Shown here: positions 19,351 to 27,023 of the stretch, piece by piece
How positions within the stretch are numbered: position 1 is the stretch's first letter
Layout of the letters: the number at the start of each line of letters is the position of its first letter
Assembly: GCF_900113695.1 (NCBI RefSeq)
Contig: NZ_FOQH01000004.1
Span: forward strand, 434,001-498,000
Length of the DNA stretch: 64,000 bases
Source of the DNA: Albimonas pacifica
Lineage (GTDB): Bacteria > Pseudomonadota > Alphaproteobacteria > Rhodobacterales > Rhodobacteraceae
Direction: 5' to 3'
Translations under genes and position numbers: made by a program
Notes under the pieces: generated by a model
Databases searched by the model: none
What the model was told of the DNA's origin: nothing
The model's input: the letters and a program-made list of their open reading frames with translations, nothing else

Positions 19351-19445
19351 GGGACCTCGAACAAGGAAGAAGGGTAGATAGGATGTGGTTAGGTGTTGGG
19401 CGGTGGATAACGGGGATCACCGCTCAGCGCGAGGGAATCCACAAC

Positions 19446-19460
19446 TTAATCCACGGTTAT
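19446..19460. promoter_or_regulatory. CtrA-like box in the putative origin
   Basis: TTAA, seven bases, TTAT: seven of eight positions of the CtrA consensus TTAA-N7-TTAA. Its right half is part of the DnaA-like box TTATCGACA at 19457-19465. Confidence 0.5.
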
Positions 19461-19465
19461 CGACA
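19457..19465 (+). promoter_or_regulatory. DnaA-like box TTATCGACA
   Basis: One mismatch from the consensus TTATCCACA; overlaps the CtrA-like box. Confidence 0.55.
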
Positions 19466-19614
19466 TCCATCCCCAGCCCGGGAAAACTGTTTGGGGACAA
19501 TGTTCACAAATCTGCCGTATTTTCACGTAGCGATATCAGTAGTTTGCGAGCGTCTCTTGCGGCGGGGACTCCGATCCGTTCCGGAACGTTCCGCAGCCTG
19601 TGAAAGACGCCGAA

Positions 19615-19623
19615 GTTATCCAC
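19615..19623 (+). promoter_or_regulatory. Perfect DnaA box TTATCCACA
   Basis: Exact match to the consensus 9-mer in the putative origin. Confidence 0.8.
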
Positions 19624-19821
19624 AGGCTCTGTGAGGAATCCTCGGAGTCGGTTTCCACAGTTGGATGGAATGGCGAGTTATACCGCAGGGTCTGAGGCGC
19701 CGGCGCCACAACCCCCGTTTGGAGCCGGTTATCCCCGACATCCCCCCTTATCCCCATACGTACCCCTCCCTAGAGTGCCTTCAAAACCGAATGTTCACCA
19801 ATGAGGGAGGGGCGGTCCGAG

Positions 19822-20670
19822 GTGACGCAGCGGTCGGCTCGTCACGTTCTGCACCTTCTGTCGGATTCGACGGGAGAGACGGTGTCGGCCGCGGCCGGCG
19901 CCGTGATCAGCCAGTTCGAGGGGCTGGAGCTGACCCGGCGCATCCACGTCTTCGCCCGCTCGCGGCGCGAGATCGACCAGGCGCTCGACGCCATCGCGGC
20001 CGAGCCGGGGCTGGTCGCCTACACGCTGCTCGACGAGAAGCTCGCCGATCATCTGCGCGCGGGCTGCGAGCGGATCGGGGTGCCAGCCGTCGCCCTGCTC
20101 GACCCGTTCTTCCGCGCCCTGACCGACTATGTCGGCGCCCAGCGGGGCAAGAAGCGGCCCGGGCGGCAGCACGACGTGGACCTGAGCTATTTCGACCGCG
20201 TCTCGGCCATCGACTACGCCATGGCCCATGACGACGGCGCGACCTCCGACCGGCTGAAGAAGGCGGACGTGATCCTGGTGGGGGTCTCGCGCACCTCCAA
20301 GACGCCGACCTGCCTCTATCTCGCGGTGCGCGGCGTGAAGGCGGCGAACGTGCCGCTGGTGCCCGGCGCCTCGCTGCCCAAGGGGCTCGAGGCCGCCATC
20401 GCCCAGGGCATCCCGACCGTGGGCCTGATCGCCTCGCCCTCGCGGCTGGTGCAGGTGCGCGGCCAGCGGCTGGAGGCGATCGGCGCCGCGCCGGGCATGA
20501 ACTCCGACGCCTACGCCGACCCCGAGCGGGTGCGCGAGGAAGTCTCTCAGGCGCGCCTGCTGTTCGACCGGCTGGGCCTGCCGGTGATCGACGTCACCCG
20601 GCGCTCGATCGAGGAGACCGCCGCCTCGATCCTCGCCATCCTCCGCGCCCATGGCGAGAGCCCTTCATGA
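19822..20670 (+). CDS. ppsR: PEP synthase regulatory protein (bifunctional kinase/pyrophosphorylase, DUF299)
   Basis: A 282-residue protein of the family that phosphorylates and dephosphorylates PEP synthase or pyruvate phosphate dikinase using ADP and Pi. It has HLLSDSTGET near the N-terminus, the YFDRVSAIDYAMAHDDG segment and the P-loop GVSRTSKTPTCLYLA. I prefer the GTG at 19822 because GGGAGGGG lies about 8 bases before it. An in-frame ATG at 19801 has no visible ribosome-binding site but would add seven residues. The gene flanks the putative origin and overlaps maf by four bases. Confidence 0.9.
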   Translation: MTQRSARHVLHLLSDSTGETVSAAAGAVISQFEGLELTRRIHVFARSRREIDQALDAIAAEPGLVAYTLLDEKLADHLRAGCERIGVPAVALLDPFFRALTDYVGAQRGKKRPGRQHDVDLSYFDRVSAIDYAMAHDDGATSDRLKKADVILVGVSRTSKTPTCLYLAVRGVKAANVPLVPGASLPKGLEAAIAQGIPTVGLIASPSRLVQVRGQRLEAIGAAPGMNSDAYADPERVREEVSQARLLFDRLGLPVIDVTRRSIEETAASILAILRAHGESPS

Positions 20671-21266
20671 CCGACCCCCTCGTCCTCGCCTCCGCCAGCA
20701 CGGCCCGCGCCGAGATGCTGCGCGCCGCCGGGGTGGAGATAGAGATCCTCCCCGCCCGCATCGACGAGGAGGAAATCCGCCTCGCCTTCCGCGCCGAGGG
20801 CGCCAGCGCGCGCGACCTCGCCGATGCGCTGGCCGAGCTGAAGGCGAAGAAGATCTCCGCGAAGCTCCCCGGCGCGCTGGTGCTGGGGGCCGACCAGACG
20901 CTGGCGGCGGGCGAGGCGCAGTTCGACAAGCCCCGCGACCGGGCCGAGGCGCGCGCGCAGCTCCTGACGTTGCGGGGGCGCACGCACCATCTCCACTCGG
21001 CCGCGGTCATCGCACTGGACGGCAAGCCGATCTTCCGTCATGTCGGGACCGCGCGGCTTTCGATGCGTCCATTCTCCGACAGGTTTGTCGACGACTATCT
21101 CGAGCGTCTGGGCGATGCCGTCCTGACCACGGTCGGCGGCTATCACCTGGAGGGGCTGGGGGCGCAGCTTTTCGCCCGCGTGGACGGCGATCACTTCACG
21201 GTCCGGGGGCTGCCTTTGCTGGAGGTCCTGGGCTTTCTGCGGGCGAGAGGGCGTCTGATCGAATGA
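20667..21266 (+). CDS. maf: Maf-like nucleotide pyrophosphatase
   Basis: A 199-residue Maf/HAM1-fold protein that hydrolyses non-canonical or pyrimidine nucleoside triphosphates. The family signature ASASTARAEMLRAAGV opens the protein. The central LVLGADQTLAAG and the YLERLGDAVLTTVGGYHLEGLGAQLF segment supply the substrate pocket. The ATG overlaps the ppsR stop and the TGA overlaps the aroE start, so these genes form one coupled transcript. Confidence 0.92.
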   Translation: MTDPLVLASASTARAEMLRAAGVEIEILPARIDEEEIRLAFRAEGASARDLADALAELKAKKISAKLPGALVLGADQTLAAGEAQFDKPRDRAEARAQLLTLRGRTHHLHSAAVIALDGKPIFRHVGTARLSMRPFSDRFVDDYLERLGDAVLTTVGGYHLEGLGAQLFARVDGDHFTVRGLPLLEVLGFLRARGRLIE

Positions 21267-22099
21267 GTGCGAACCGACTGCCGCTCGCCGGGGTTCTGGG
21301 CTGGCCGATCGCGCATTCGCGCTCGCCGCGGCTGCATCGCCACTGGCTCGCCCGCTACGGGATCGAGGGCGATTACATCACCCTGGGCGTCGAGCCCCGC
21401 GACTTCGAGGCCGCCTTCCGCGCCCTGCCCCTGCTGGGATTCCGGGGCGTGAACGTCACCATCCCCCACAAGGAGACGGTGCTGCGGCTGGCGACCAAGG
21501 TGTCGGACCGCGCGGCCCTGATCGGGGCGGCCAACACGATCACCTTCCGCGAGGACGGCTCGATCTACGCCGACAACACCGACGGCTACGGGTTCCTCGA
21601 GAACCTGCGCGCCGGGGCGGCCGGCTGGAAGGCCTCCGAGGGGCCGGCGCTGGTGCTTGGGGCTGGGGGAGCTTCCCGCGCGATCATCTCGGCGCTGCTG
21701 TCGGACGGCGCGCCGGAGATCCGGCTGGCGAACCGCACGCGCTCGCGCGCAGAGTTCCTTGCGGGAGAGTTCGGCGGCCGGGTGAAGGTCGTCGACTGGC
21801 TGCATATCGAGGACGCGCTCGACGGGGTGGCGACGGTGGTCAACACCACCTCGCTGGGCATGACCGGCCAGCCGCCGCTGCAGATCTCGCTGAAGCGCGC
21901 GCCCAAGACCGCGCTGGTCAACGACATCGTCTATTCCCCCCTGATGACCCCCCTGCTGGAGGAGGCGCAGAGCCGCCGGATGCGCTGGGTCGACGGCATC
22001 GGGATGCTGCTGCATCAGGGCCGTCCGGGATTCGAGGCCTGGTTCGGCGTGGCGCCGGAGGTCGACGCCGACCTGCGCGCGGCCGTGCTGGCGGAGTGA
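21263..22099 (+). CDS. aroE: Shikimate dehydrogenase
   Basis: A 278-residue NADPH-dependent enzyme that reduces 3-dehydroshikimate in aromatic amino-acid synthesis. It has GVLGWPIAHSRSPRLH, NVTIPHKE with the catalytic lysine, NTDGYGFLENL with the catalytic Asp, the nucleotide-binding LGAGGASRAI and the C-terminal GIGMLLHQGRPGFEAWFG. The ATG overlaps the maf stop as ATGA. Confidence 0.95.
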   Translation: MSANRLPLAGVLGWPIAHSRSPRLHRHWLARYGIEGDYITLGVEPRDFEAAFRALPLLGFRGVNVTIPHKETVLRLATKVSDRAALIGAANTITFREDGSIYADNTDGYGFLENLRAGAAGWKASEGPALVLGAGGASRAIISALLSDGAPEIRLANRTRSRAEFLAGEFGGRVKVVDWLHIEDALDGVATVVNTTSLGMTGQPPLQISLKRAPKTALVNDIVYSPLMTPLLEEAQSRRMRWVDGIGMLLHQGRPGFEAWFGVAPEVDADLRAAVLAE

Positions 22100-22101
22100 G
22101 C

Positions 22102-22704
22102 ATGAAACTGATCGCGCTGACCGGCTCCATCGGCATGGGCAAGAGCACCACGGCGAAGATGTTCGCCGAGGAGGGCGTGCCGGTCTGGGACGCCGACGCC
22201 GCGGTCGCCCGCGTCTACGGCCCCGGCGGCGCCGCGGTGCCGATGATCGCCGAGCTGCTCCCCCACGCCGTGACCGGCGAGGGAGAGGCGAGGCACGTCG
22301 ACCGCGCCGCCCTGCGCGCCGCCGCCACCGCCGACCCAACGCTGATCCCGAAGCTGGAAAAGATCGCCCACCCGCTGGTCGGCGTGGATCGCCAGGCGTT
22401 CCTGGCGAAGGCCGAGGCCGAGGGTCACGACCTCGCGCTCTGCGACATCCCCTTGCTGTTCGAGACCGGCGGCGAAAAGCGCTTCGATGCGGTCGTCGTG
22501 GTCACCGCCCCCGCCGAGGTGCAGCGCGCGCGGGTGCTGGAGCGGCCGGGGATGAGCGAGGCGACGTTCCTCACGATCCTCGCCAAGCAAACCCCCGACG
22601 CTGAAAAGCGCGCCCGCGCGGACTACATCGTGGACACCTCGCAGGGGCTGGAGCCCGCCCGCGCCCAGGTGCGCGAGGCTCTGGCGAAAATCCGGGAGAG
22701 CTGA
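22102..22704 (+). CDS. coaE: Dephospho-CoA kinase
   Basis: A 200-residue P-loop kinase for the final step of coenzyme A synthesis. It has ALTGSIGMGKSTTA at the N-terminus, the VWDADAAVARVY segment and CDIPLLFETGGEKRFDAVVVVTAP. I take the ATG at 22102, which has GGAG five bases upstream. A GTG at 22096 that overlaps the aroE stop is the alternative. The dnaQ gene starts three bases after the stop. Confidence 0.94.
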   Translation: MKLIALTGSIGMGKSTTAKMFAEEGVPVWDADAAVARVYGPGGAAVPMIAELLPHAVTGEGEARHVDRAALRAAATADPTLIPKLEKIAHPLVGVDRQAFLAKAEAEGHDLALCDIPLLFETGGEKRFDAVVVVTAPAEVQRARVLERPGMSEATFLTILAKQTPDAEKRARADYIVDTSQGLEPARAQVREALAKIRES

Positions 22705-22707
22705 GCC

Positions 22708-23409
22708 ATGCGCGAGCTGGTGATGGACACCGAGACCACCGGCTTTGAGCCGAAGGAGGGTCACCGCCTGGTCGAGCTCGGCGCGGTGGAGCTGTTCAAC
22801 CACGTGCCCACCGGCCGCTTCTACCACCAGTACATCAACCCCGAGCGCGACGTGCCGATCGAGGCGTTCAACGTCCACGGCCTCAGCCAGGACTTCCTGT
22901 CGAAATACCCGACTTTCGACCGGGTGGCGGATGCGTTCCTGGAGTTCCTCGGCGACGCCAAGCTGGTGATCCACAACGCCGAATTCGACATGCGGTTCAT
23001 CAACGCCGAGCTCGGCTGGCTGCAGAAGCCGCCGCTGCCGATGGACCGCGCCATCGATACGCTCGCCATCGCGCGCAAGCGCTACCCGGGCTCGCCCAAC
23101 ACGCTGGACGCGCTGTGCCGGCGCTTCGGGATCGACAACTCGGGGCGCGAGAAGCACGGGGCGCTGCTCGACTCCGAGCTGCTGGCCGAGGTCTACCTCG
23201 AGCTGATCGGCGGCCGGCAGCCGGACTTCGGCCTCGCCGCCGCCGGCGGCGGGTCGAACCAGAACGCGGCCAACCGGGCCTACACGCCCCCGCCCCGTCC
23301 CCGCCCCCTGCGCCCCCGCCTGACCGAGGCCGAGGCCGCCGCCCATGCCGCCTTCGTGGCCGAGATGGGCGACGCGGCGCTGTGGACCAAGCTCTCCGGC
23401 GGCTCCTGA
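22708..23409 (+). CDS. dnaQ: DNA polymerase III epsilon subunit
   Basis: A 233-residue 3'-5' proofreading exonuclease of the DEDDh class. Exo I is MDTETTGFE, exo II is LVIHNAEFDMRFIN, and exo III is KHGALLDSELLAEVY. The C-terminal 50 residues are Gly/Pro/Ala-rich and then contain a short helix (LTEAEAAAHAAFVAEM) likely to bind the alpha subunit. It closes the ppsR-maf-aroE-coaE-dnaQ operon and converges on the c-di-GMP gene. Confidence 0.94.
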   Translation: MRELVMDTETTGFEPKEGHRLVELGAVELFNHVPTGRFYHQYINPERDVPIEAFNVHGLSQDFLSKYPTFDRVADAFLEFLGDAKLVIHNAEFDMRFINAELGWLQKPPLPMDRAIDTLAIARKRYPGSPNTLDALCRRFGIDNSGREKHGALLDSELLAEVYLELIGGRQPDFGLAAAGGGSNQNAANRAYTPPPRPRPLRPRLTEAEAAAHAAFVAEMGDAALWTKLSGGS

Positions 23410-23422
23410 TCCCGGCGCCCGC

Positions 23423-25480
23423 TCAGCCCGCGGCCGAGAGCCTGGCGTCGGCCTCCGCCTGCGCGCGGATCATCGCCTCGGTCGCGGCCCGGTCCGCGGG
23501 GCGGCCGAACAGCCAGCCCTGGGACGAGGCGCAGCCGGCCCGGCGCAGGAAGGCGAGCTGCGCCTCGGTCTCCACCCCCTCGGCCAGCACCGGGATCTCC
23601 AGCGCCTCGCCCAGGATCAGGGTGGAGCGGACGATCGCCGCCCCCTGCCGGTCGTCGGGCAGGTTCTGGATGAAGCTGCGGTCGATCTTGATCTTGTCGA
23701 AGGGGAACGCCTTCAGCGTGGCGAGCGACGCGTAGCCGGTCCCGTAGTCGTCCATCGCCACCCGCACGCCCGCCCGTTTCAGCGCCCCGATCACCCGTCG
23801 CGCCCGCTCGTGGTCCGCGATCAGGCTCGCCTCGGTGATCTCCAGCTCCAGCCGGCCGGCGTCGAGGCCGGTGACCAGCAGCGCGTCCATCACCGTCTCG
23901 GCGAAGTCGGGCCGGGCGAGCTGGCGCGGGGCCACGTTCACCGCGATCGAGATCGCGGCTGGCCAGCCGGCGGCGATGCGGCAGGCCTCCTGCAGGGCCC
24001 AGTCGCCGATCTCGCCGATCAGGCCGGTGCTCTCGGCCAGGGGCACGAACTCGTCCGGGCCGACCAGGCCGCGGACCGGGTGGCGCCAGCGCAACAGCGC
24101 CTCGAACCCCACGATGCGGCGGGTCTCGTTGTCGTTCTGGGGCTGGAAGAACAGCTCCAGCTCGCGGTTCGCCAGGGCCGCCTTCAGCTCCATGGTCAGG
24201 GCCGAGCGTCCGCGGCTCGCCTCGTCCATGCGGGCGTCGTAGACCATCACGGGCTCGTCCGGCGCGGCCTTGGCGCGATGCATGGCGAGGTCGGCGCGCA
24301 CCAGCAGCGCCTCGACGTCGCGGCCATGCTCGGGCGCCAGCGCCACGCCCACGCTGGCCCCGACCGAAAGGCGGGCGTCGGGCCACTCCACCTCCCCGGT
24401 CATCGCCTGGTGCAGGCGGCGGGCGAAGTCGACCGCCTCGGTCCGCGCCGCGCCGACCTTGAGCGCGATGAACTCGTCCGCCCCGGCGCGGCCGAGGATC
24501 TCCCCCGGCTCCAGCCGGGCCGAGGCGCGGTCGGCCAGCCGCGCCAGCAGGTGATCGCCGGCGTCGTGGCCGTGGACGTCGTTGATCGGCTTGAAGCGGT
24601 CGAGGTCGACGACCACCACCGCGATCCCCGCCTCCAGCGCGGAAGCCGAGCGCAGCAGACGCGCGAGCGAGCGGCGCAGGTTGGCGCGGTTGGGCAGGCC
24701 GGTCAGCGCGTCGTGCAGGGCGGCGTGGGTCATCCGCTCCCCATGCTCGCGGCGGCCGGCCTCGTCGATCATGAAGCTGGTGGCGCCGACCAGCAGGATC
24801 AGCGCGGTGACGCAGACCACCATCGCCGCCAGCAGCGAGTCCGGGATCAGCTCCACCCCCGCGGGCGGCGCCTCGCCCGTGGAGACGACGGTCAGCGCGC
24901 CCATGGCGGTGAAATGCGCGACGCAGATCGCCAGCATGAACAGGCCCGCGCCCGTGCACCAGCACAGGCGCGTCCGCGGCCGCGCCACGCGGTTCGCGGC
25001 CAGCGCCCCCAGCAGCGGCCCCGCCGCCGCCGAGGCCGCCACGAGGTCGAGGTCCCAGCGCATCTCCGCCGCCATCTGCAGAGAGGCCATGCCGACGAAA
25101 TGCATCGCGACGATCGCCCCGCCCATCACGGCGCCCCCGGCCTCGGCCAGGCGCGAGCCGTCGGCGACGCGGATCATCAGCTGGCCCAGCAGCACGCCCG
25201 TCATGGCGATGCCCAGCGACAGCAGGGTCAGGCCGGGATCGTAGCCATGGGGCACGCCGGGGTCGAAGCCCAGCATGGCGACGAAATGGGTGGTCCAGAT
25301 CGTGGCTCCGCCGACCACCGCCGACTGCACCACGAACCAGGCGCCGCGGCGCCCCCGCTCCCGCGGGACCATGCGGAACAGGCGCGCGGAGACGACCGAC
25401 CCGATCAGCGCCGTCGCCCCCGCGAGGATCACCAGGCGCAGGTCATGGCCGTCCTGGAGGCAGGCGAGGATGCGGATCAC
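23423..25480 (-). CDS. MHYT-GGDEF-EAL membrane protein, probable c-di-GMP phosphodiesterase
   Basis: A 685-residue protein. The N-terminal membrane sensor (about residues 10-240) has three MHYT-like motifs: THFVAMLG, AMHFVGMASL and AHFTAMGAL. MHYT domains are thought to bind copper and sense gases. A GGDEF domain follows (about 255-415) whose signature reads GADEF (residues 333-337), so cyclase activity is doubtful. The EAL domain (about 430-675) looks intact: FEALLRW, NVAPRQL, LEITE, DDYGTGYASL, KIDRSFI and AEGVETEAQ. The start is GTG; no better ATG exists upstream of the sensor. It stands alone and converges on dnaQ. Confidence 0.9.
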   Translation of the reverse strand: MIRILACLQDGHDLRLVILAGATALIGSVVSARLFRMVPRERGRRGAWFVVQSAVVGGATIWTTHFVAMLGFDPGVPHGYDPGLTLLSLGIAMTGVLLGQLMIRVADGSRLAEAGGAVMGGAIVAMHFVGMASLQMAAEMRWDLDLVAASAAAGPLLGALAANRVARPRTRLCWCTGAGLFMLAICVAHFTAMGALTVVSTGEAPPAGVELIPDSLLAAMVVCVTALILLVGATSFMIDEAGRREHGERMTHAALHDALTGLPNRANLRRSLARLLRSASALEAGIAVVVVDLDRFKPINDVHGHDAGDHLLARLADRASARLEPGEILGRAGADEFIALKVGAARTEAVDFARRLHQAMTGEVEWPDARLSVGASVGVALAPEHGRDVEALLVRADLAMHRAKAAPDEPVMVYDARMDEASRGRSALTMELKAALANRELELFFQPQNDNETRRIVGFEALLRWRHPVRGLVGPDEFVPLAESTGLIGEIGDWALQEACRIAAGWPAAISIAVNVAPRQLARPDFAETVMDALLVTGLDAGRLELEITEASLIADHERARRVIGALKRAGVRVAMDDYGTGYASLATLKAFPFDKIKIDRSFIQNLPDDRQGAAIVRSTLILGEALEIPVLAEGVETEAQLAFLRRAGCASSQGWLFGRPADRAATEAMIRAQAEADARLSAAG

Positions 25481-25589
25481 GCTGGGCCCGTCGGGAAGCT
25501 CTGTTTCTGAGCTTCGGACCCTGCCACGATTCGCTTTATGGAGCGTTTCGCCCCCGTCGGGGCCAGGCGCGGGGCGAGGCCGCCGCGCG

Positions 25590-25618
25590 GGACGGGACGG
25601 CGCGTCGCCGTCCCGTCC
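25590..25618 (-). terminator. Hairpin terminator after secB
   Basis: A perfect 13-bp inverted repeat (GGACGGGACGGCG / CGCCGTCCCGTCC) with a 3-nt loop lies 24 bases past the secB stop. No T-run is visible. Confidence 0.6.
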
Positions 25619-25642
25619 GATCAGGCGTGGATCAGGCGCGGA

Positions 25643-26131
25643 TCAGGCGGTGCCGACCGGCTGGCCGCCCTGCGCCGCCTGGCGGCGGGCGACTTCCTGG
25701 CGGTAGATCGAGACGAAGTCGACCATGTCCAGCATCAGCGGCGGGTAGCCGCCGTCGCGGGTCACGTCGGCCACGATGCGGCGCGCGAAGGGGAACAGCT
25801 GGCGCGGGCACTCGATCAGCAGCAGCGGGTGCAGATGCTCCTGCGGGACGTTCTTGATCGAGAACAGGCCGGCGTAGTCCAGCTCGGCGATGAACACGGT
25901 CTTGTCGCCCGCCTTCGAGGTCGCCGACAGCTTCAGCGAGACCTCGTAGCGGTCGTCGCCCCGCGGCTTGGCGTCGAGGTTCACCGAGACCTGGATCTCC
26001 GGCTTGTCCTCGGGCAGCGCGCCCGACTGGGCGGCGACGTTCTCGAACGACAGGTCGCGCACGTACTGAGAAAGGATCTGGACCTGCGGCGGCGACTGCG
26101 GCTGCTGCGGCGGGGTCTGGGCGTCGGCCAT
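25643..26131 (-). CDS. secB: Protein-export chaperone SecB
   Basis: A 162-residue tetrameric chaperone that keeps preproteins unfolded for SecA. It has QILSQYVRDLSFENVAA, the VSVNLDAKP strand, YAGLFSIKNVPQEHLHPLLLIECPRQLFPFARRIVADVTRDGGYPPLMLDMVDF (the family hallmark region) and a flexible C-terminal tail. The ATG is followed by a Gln/Pro-rich leader seen in alphaproteobacterial SecB. It belongs to the conserved origin-proximal gene set and shares its direction with fxsA, 117 bases away. Confidence 0.95.
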   Translation of the reverse strand: MADAQTPPQQPQSPPQVQILSQYVRDLSFENVAAQSGALPEDKPEIQVSVNLDAKPRGDDRYEVSLKLSATSKAGDKTVFIAELDYAGLFSIKNVPQEHLHPLLLIECPRQLFPFARRIVADVTRDGGYPPLMLDMVDFVSIYRQEVARRQAAQGGQPVGTA

Positions 26132-26247
26132 TGGCGCGAACTCCGGGTGTTCCGTGGGTCGGACAGGCGAAAATTTCCGGTCGCAGCGCTAGCACGCAGG
26201 GCCCGGGGCCGCAACGTGGCCGGACGCGGCGGCGCCGGGGGCCGGGC

Positions 26248-26814
26248 TCAGGGCTCGCGGGTCCAGCCGCTGGCGCCCGGCGACGGGTCGCGCCGGTCCG
26301 AGGCGTCGTCGTCGGCCGTCTCGAACTCGCCGTCGATCACGTCTCCGCCAGCGGGACCGGGGCGCGGACCCGGTCGCGGACCGCCGTGGGGCCCCGCGAA
26401 CGGGTCGCCGCCGGCGCGGTAGCCGCCCGAGGAGGAGGTCATCACCACCCGCCCGCTGCGCACCCCGGCGGCGAGCCGCGCGGCCCCCCAGCGGATCAGC
26501 GCCGCGCGCACCGGCGGCAGCAGCAGCGCCAGCCCGCAGGCGTCGGTGAAGAAGCCCGGCGTCAGCAGCAGCACGCCCGCCACCAGGATCATCGCCCCAT
26601 GGGCGATGGGACCCGAGGGATCTCCGCCCCGCGAAAGGCTTTCCTGCAGGCGCATCATCGCGCCGCGGCCCTGCTTGCGCAGCAGCCAGCTTCCGGCGAG
26701 CGCGGTGGCGATCACGGTCGCCAGGGTCGGCCAGAGGCCGATGGCGCCGCCCACCTGGATGAACAGCGCGATCTCGATGATCGGCACCACCGCGAGCAGG
26801 ATGAACAGGGGCAT
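26248..26814 (-). CDS. fxsA: FxsA family membrane protein
   Basis: A 188-residue protein with hydrophobic helices at residues 1-45 and 70-100, carrying the FxsA signatures PIIEIALFIQVGGAIGLWPTL and ILVAGVLLLTPGFFTDA. In E. coli FxsA relieves phage T7 exclusion by the F plasmid; its normal function is unknown. The last 70 residues are Gly/Pro-rich and then acidic and probably unstructured. The divergent timA gene lies 209 bases away. Confidence 0.9.
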   Translation of the reverse strand: MPLFILLAVVPIIEIALFIQVGGAIGLWPTLATVIATALAGSWLLRKQGRGAMMRLQESLSRGGDPSGPIAHGAMILVAGVLLLTPGFFTDACGLALLLPPVRAALIRWGAARLAAGVRSGRVVMTSSSGGYRAGGDPFAGPHGGPRPGPRPGPAGGDVIDGEFETADDDASDRRDPSPGASGWTREP

Positions 26815-26926
26815 GTCGGCGGGTCTCCTCCGTCGAAGTCTTGGCCGTCTCGGTCCGGGCGGTCCGTCCTGGGGATCGCCCGCGCGCAGCCCCGGGTTGC
26901 GCGGCCGCGTCGCAGGCGTCTGCCCG

Positions 26927-26955
26927 TTGGACAGGGGCCGCCGCTGACCTTACAT
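26927..26955 (+). promoter_or_regulatory. Candidate sigma70-type promoter of timA
   Basis: TTGGAC at 26927-26932, a 17-base spacer, and TTACAT at 26950-26955, about 70 bases before the timA ATG. Confidence 0.4.
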
Positions 26956-27023
26956 AGGCACACGGACGCCCGCCCGCCACGCCAGCCGCCCTCCGGACCG
27001 CAAGCCGGGGGAGCGGCGCCTGC

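Larger units (their letters stand above)
19351..19800. other. oriC: Putative chromosomal replication origin (oriC)
   Basis: A roughly 450-base intergenic region, visibly AT-richer than its surroundings, between hemE and the PEP synthase regulator. It holds one perfect DnaA box (TTATCCACA at 19615-19623) and near matches at 19402-19410 (minus strand), 19457-19465 and 19748-19756. There are four GANTC sites, and an AT-rich stretch around 19485-19550 could be the unwinding element. Genes on both sides point away from it, parAB and two parS sites lie within 9 kb, and the flanking order matches the Caulobacter origin. No gene is evident inside. Confidence 0.82.

Noticed and set aside
19795-19821. 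ATG at 19801 as the ppsR start
   Set aside because: No ribosome-binding site precedes it, whereas the GTG at 19822 has GGGAGGGG; kept as an alternative only.
23423-25480. Calling the MHYT protein a diguanylate cyclase
   Set aside because: The GGDEF signature reads GADEF while the EAL motifs are complete, so phosphodiesterase is more likely.
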